DNA from: an uncultured Curvibacter sp.
GTDB lineage: Bacteria; Pseudomonadota; Gammaproteobacteria; Burkholderiales; Burkholderiaceae
Length of the DNA stretch: 9,268 nt
Direction: 5' to 3'
Assembly (NCBI GenBank): GCA_946481355.1
Contig: CAMLNH010000086.1
Span: 1 to 9,268 of the forward strand
Shown here: positions 7,933-9,268 of the stretch, one piece after another
Layout: each line of letters opens with the position of its first letter
How positions within the stretch are numbered: the first letter of the stretch is position 1
Notes under the pieces: generated by a model
The model's input: only the letters and a program-made list of their open reading frames with translations
The model's database searches: none
What the model was told of the DNA's origin: nothing
Program-made: the position numbers and the translations under genes

Positions 7933-9162
7933 ATGGCAAAAGAGTACAAGGATCTGGTTGTCGGACTCGACATCGGCACCGCCAAGGTGATGGCGGTGGT
8001 GGCCGAGGTCCTGCCCGGCGGTGAGCTCAAGCTCGCCGGTCTGGGCGTGGCGCCCAGCAACGGGCTCAAGCGCGGCGTGGTCGTGAACATCGACGCCACG
8101 GTCCACAGCATCCAGCAGGCCCTGAAAGAGGCCGAGCTCATGGCCGACTGCAAGATCACGCGGGTCTACACCGGTATCACGGGCAGCCACATCCGCGGCA
8201 TCAATTCCAGCGGCATGGTGGCCGTGAAGGACCGCGAGGTGAACGCCGCTGACGTGGCGCGCGTGGTGGAAACCGCCAAGGCCATCAACATCTCGTCGGA
8301 CCAGCGCCTGCTGCTGGTGGAGCCGCAGGAGTTCATCATCGACGGCCAGGACGTGCGCGAGCCCATCGGCATGAGCGGCATCCGCCTCGAAGCCAAGGTG
8401 CACATCGTGACCGGCGCGCAGAGCGCGGCCGAGAACATCATCAAGTGTGTACGCCGTTGTGGCCTGGAGGTCGAGCAGCTCATGCTCAACCCGCTGGCCT
8501 CCAGCCTCTCGGTGCTGACCGACGATGAAAAGGAACTGGGCGTGGCCTGCGTGGACATCGGCGCCGGCACCACCGACGTGGCGGTGTTCACGGGCGGGGC
8601 CATCCGCTACACCTCGGTGATCCCGATCGCGGGCGACCTGATCACCAGCGACATCGCCATGGCCCTGCGCACCCCGACCAAGGACGCCGAGGACATCAAG
8701 GTCGAGAGCGGCTATGCCAAGCAGCTGCTGGCCGATCCTGATGTGCAGGTCGAGGTGCCCGGCCTGGGCGACCGCGGCCCGCGCATGCTGAGCCGCCAGG
8801 CCCTGGCCGGTGTGATCGAGCCGCGCATCGAAGAGATCTTTTCCCTCGTGCAGCAGGTGCTGCGCGATTCGGGCTGCGAAGAGGTGCTGTCCTCGGGCAT
8901 TGTGCTCACGGGTGGCAGTTCGATCATGCCGGGCATGGTGGAGCTGGGCGAGGACATCTTCCTCAAGCCCGTGCGCCGCGGCCTGCCCAAGTACAGCGGC
9001 GGTCTGTCAGAGATGGTGGGCCAGCCGCGTGCCGCCACCGTCATGGGGCTGCTCGAAGAGGCGCGGCTGGCGCGCCTGCGCGGTTACAAGGTGGCGGCCA
9101 AGCACGGGTCGATGAAGACCGCGATGGGGCGCGTCAAGGACTGGTTCATCGGGAATTTCTGA
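7933..9162 (+). CDS. ftsA: FtsA, actin-like membrane tether of FtsZ
   Basis: Actin/Hsp70-superfamily ATP-binding protein that anchors FtsZ filaments to the inner membrane and recruits later divisome proteins. The protein is 409 residues, near the E. coli length of 420. The phosphate 1 motif GLDIGTAKV is at 11-19. The FtsA-specific 1C subdomain falls at about 83-161 and includes SHIRGINSSG. The phosphate 2 motif VDIGAGTTD is at 207-215 and the adenosine motif LTGGSS at 325-330. The C-terminus (395-409) is a basic, aromatic amphipathic segment, KTAMGRVKDWFIGNF, which fits the membrane-targeting helix. The start has AGGA eight bases upstream. It is separated from ftsQ by 19 bases and followed by a spacer of at least 88 bases, the normal position for ftsZ. 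No anomalies are visible. Confidence 0.97.
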   Translation: MAKEYKDLVVGLDIGTAKVMAVVAEVLPGGELKLAGLGVAPSNGLKRGVVVNIDATVHSIQQALKEAELMADCKITRVYTGITGSHIRGINSSGMVAVKDREVNAADVARVVETAKAINISSDQRLLLVEPQEFIIDGQDVREPIGMSGIRLEAKVHIVTGAQSAAENIIKCVRRCGLEVEQLMLNPLASSLSVLTDDEKELGVACVDIGAGTTDVAVFTGGAIRYTSVIPIAGDLITSDIAMALRTPTKDAEDIKVESGYAKQLLADPDVQVEVPGLGDRGPRMLSRQALAGVIEPRIEEIFSLVQQVLRDSGCEEVLSSGIVLTGGSSIMPGMVELGEDIFLKPVRRGLPKYSGGLSEMVGQPRAATVMGLLEEARLARLRGYKVAAKHGSMKTAMGRVKDWFIGNF

Positions 9163-9164
9163 TC

Positions 9165-9254
9165 ATGAAGACATCCACCAAGTTATGGCTCGCACGCGGC
9201 AGCCCGCACCGAAAGCGGCGCTGCACCGGTCCGCCGGGGAGGCCACCTTCATGA
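9165..9254 (+). CDS. Candidate 29-codon ORF in the ftsA-ftsZ spacer (doubtful)
   Basis: An ATG two bases after the ftsA stop opens a 29-codon frame ending in TGA at 9252-9254, which overlaps the ATG at 9251 as ATGA. The peptide is basic and rich in Arg and Pro, with no recognisable domain. I see no convincing Shine-Dalgarno before it beyond what lies in the last ftsA codons. It may be chance; it could also act as a coupling or leader frame for the next start. Coding status is unproven. Confidence 0.15.
   Translation: MKTSTKLWLARGSPHRKRRCTGPPGRPPS
9199..9224 (+). repeat. Imperfect inverted repeat (hairpin) in the ftsA-ftsZ spacer
   Basis: GCAGCCCGC (9199-9207) can pair with GCGG plus GCTGC (9215-9218 and 9220-9224). 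This gives nine base pairs with one bulged C at 9219 and a 7-base loop (9208-9214). No T-run follows, so it is not an intrinsic terminator. It lies 13 bases before the Shine-Dalgarno at 9238-9242 and could influence translation or stability of the downstream message. Confidence 0.45.
9238..9242 (+). promoter_or_regulatory. Strong Shine-Dalgarno before ATG 9251
   Basis: GGAGG, within GGGGAGG, is eight bases before the ATG at 9251, whose frame (MKPRDI) runs off the window. This is one of the best ribosome-binding sites in the segment. The downstream gene should be ftsZ by position, but six codons are too few to identify it. Alternatively ftsZ starts just past the window, with the purines near 9260-9264 as its site. 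Confidence 0.5.
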
Positions 9255-9268
9255 AACCACGAGACATC

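Noticed and set aside
6199..8159. Minus-strand open frames of 305 and 363 codons opposite ddl and ftsQ
   Set aside because: Same antisense shadow effect; no domain-like sequence and no independent support such as a promoter or spacing.
1..9268. Search for CRISPR arrays, tRNA or rRNA genes, insertion sequence ends and attachment sites
   Set aside because: None seen by eye. The window is almost wholly occupied by conserved dcw genes in normal order, with no foreign-looking segment.

Overview
This window is a stretch of the dcw (division and cell wall) cluster of a high-GC Gram-negative bacterium. Gene order, the FtsA and FtsQ sequence style and base composition point to a betaproteobacterium of the order Burkholderiales, most likely family Comamonadaceae. 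That placement is inferred from recognition of the proteins, not from a search. All genes are on the + strand and nearly every base is coding.

Layout: the 3' half of mraY (1-566), then murD (563-2467), ftsW (2464-3714), murG (3711-4775), murC (4772-6181), ddl (6178-7134), ftsQ (7131-7913) and ftsA (7933-9162). A 106-base segment (9163-9268) follows, where ftsZ would be expected next but is not yet recognisable. The order matches the classical Escherichia coli arrangement, with no murB between murC and ddl.

The genes form one pathway. MurC and MurD add L-Ala and D-Glu to UDP-MurNAc, and Ddl makes the D-Ala-D-Ala dipeptide used later by MurF. MraY then moves the phospho-MurNAc-pentapeptide onto undecaprenyl phosphate (lipid I), MurG adds GlcNAc (lipid II), and FtsW polymerises lipid II at the septum. 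FtsQ and FtsA belong to the divisome that directs this synthesis, FtsA tethering FtsZ to the membrane. All enzymes keep their recognisable catalytic motifs, and I see no frameshift or broken gene.

I see no unknown defence, mobile or biosynthetic system here. Four things stand out. MurD carries an unusual Pro/Ala/Glu-rich N-terminal extension of about 135 residues plus a charged internal loop. A perfect 10-bp hairpin lies just after the mraY stop, inside that extension. Six consecutive gene junctions all use the same 4-base ATGA stop/start overlap. The ftsA-ftsZ spacer holds a hairpin and a strong ribosome-binding site in front of an ATG whose product is not obviously FtsZ.
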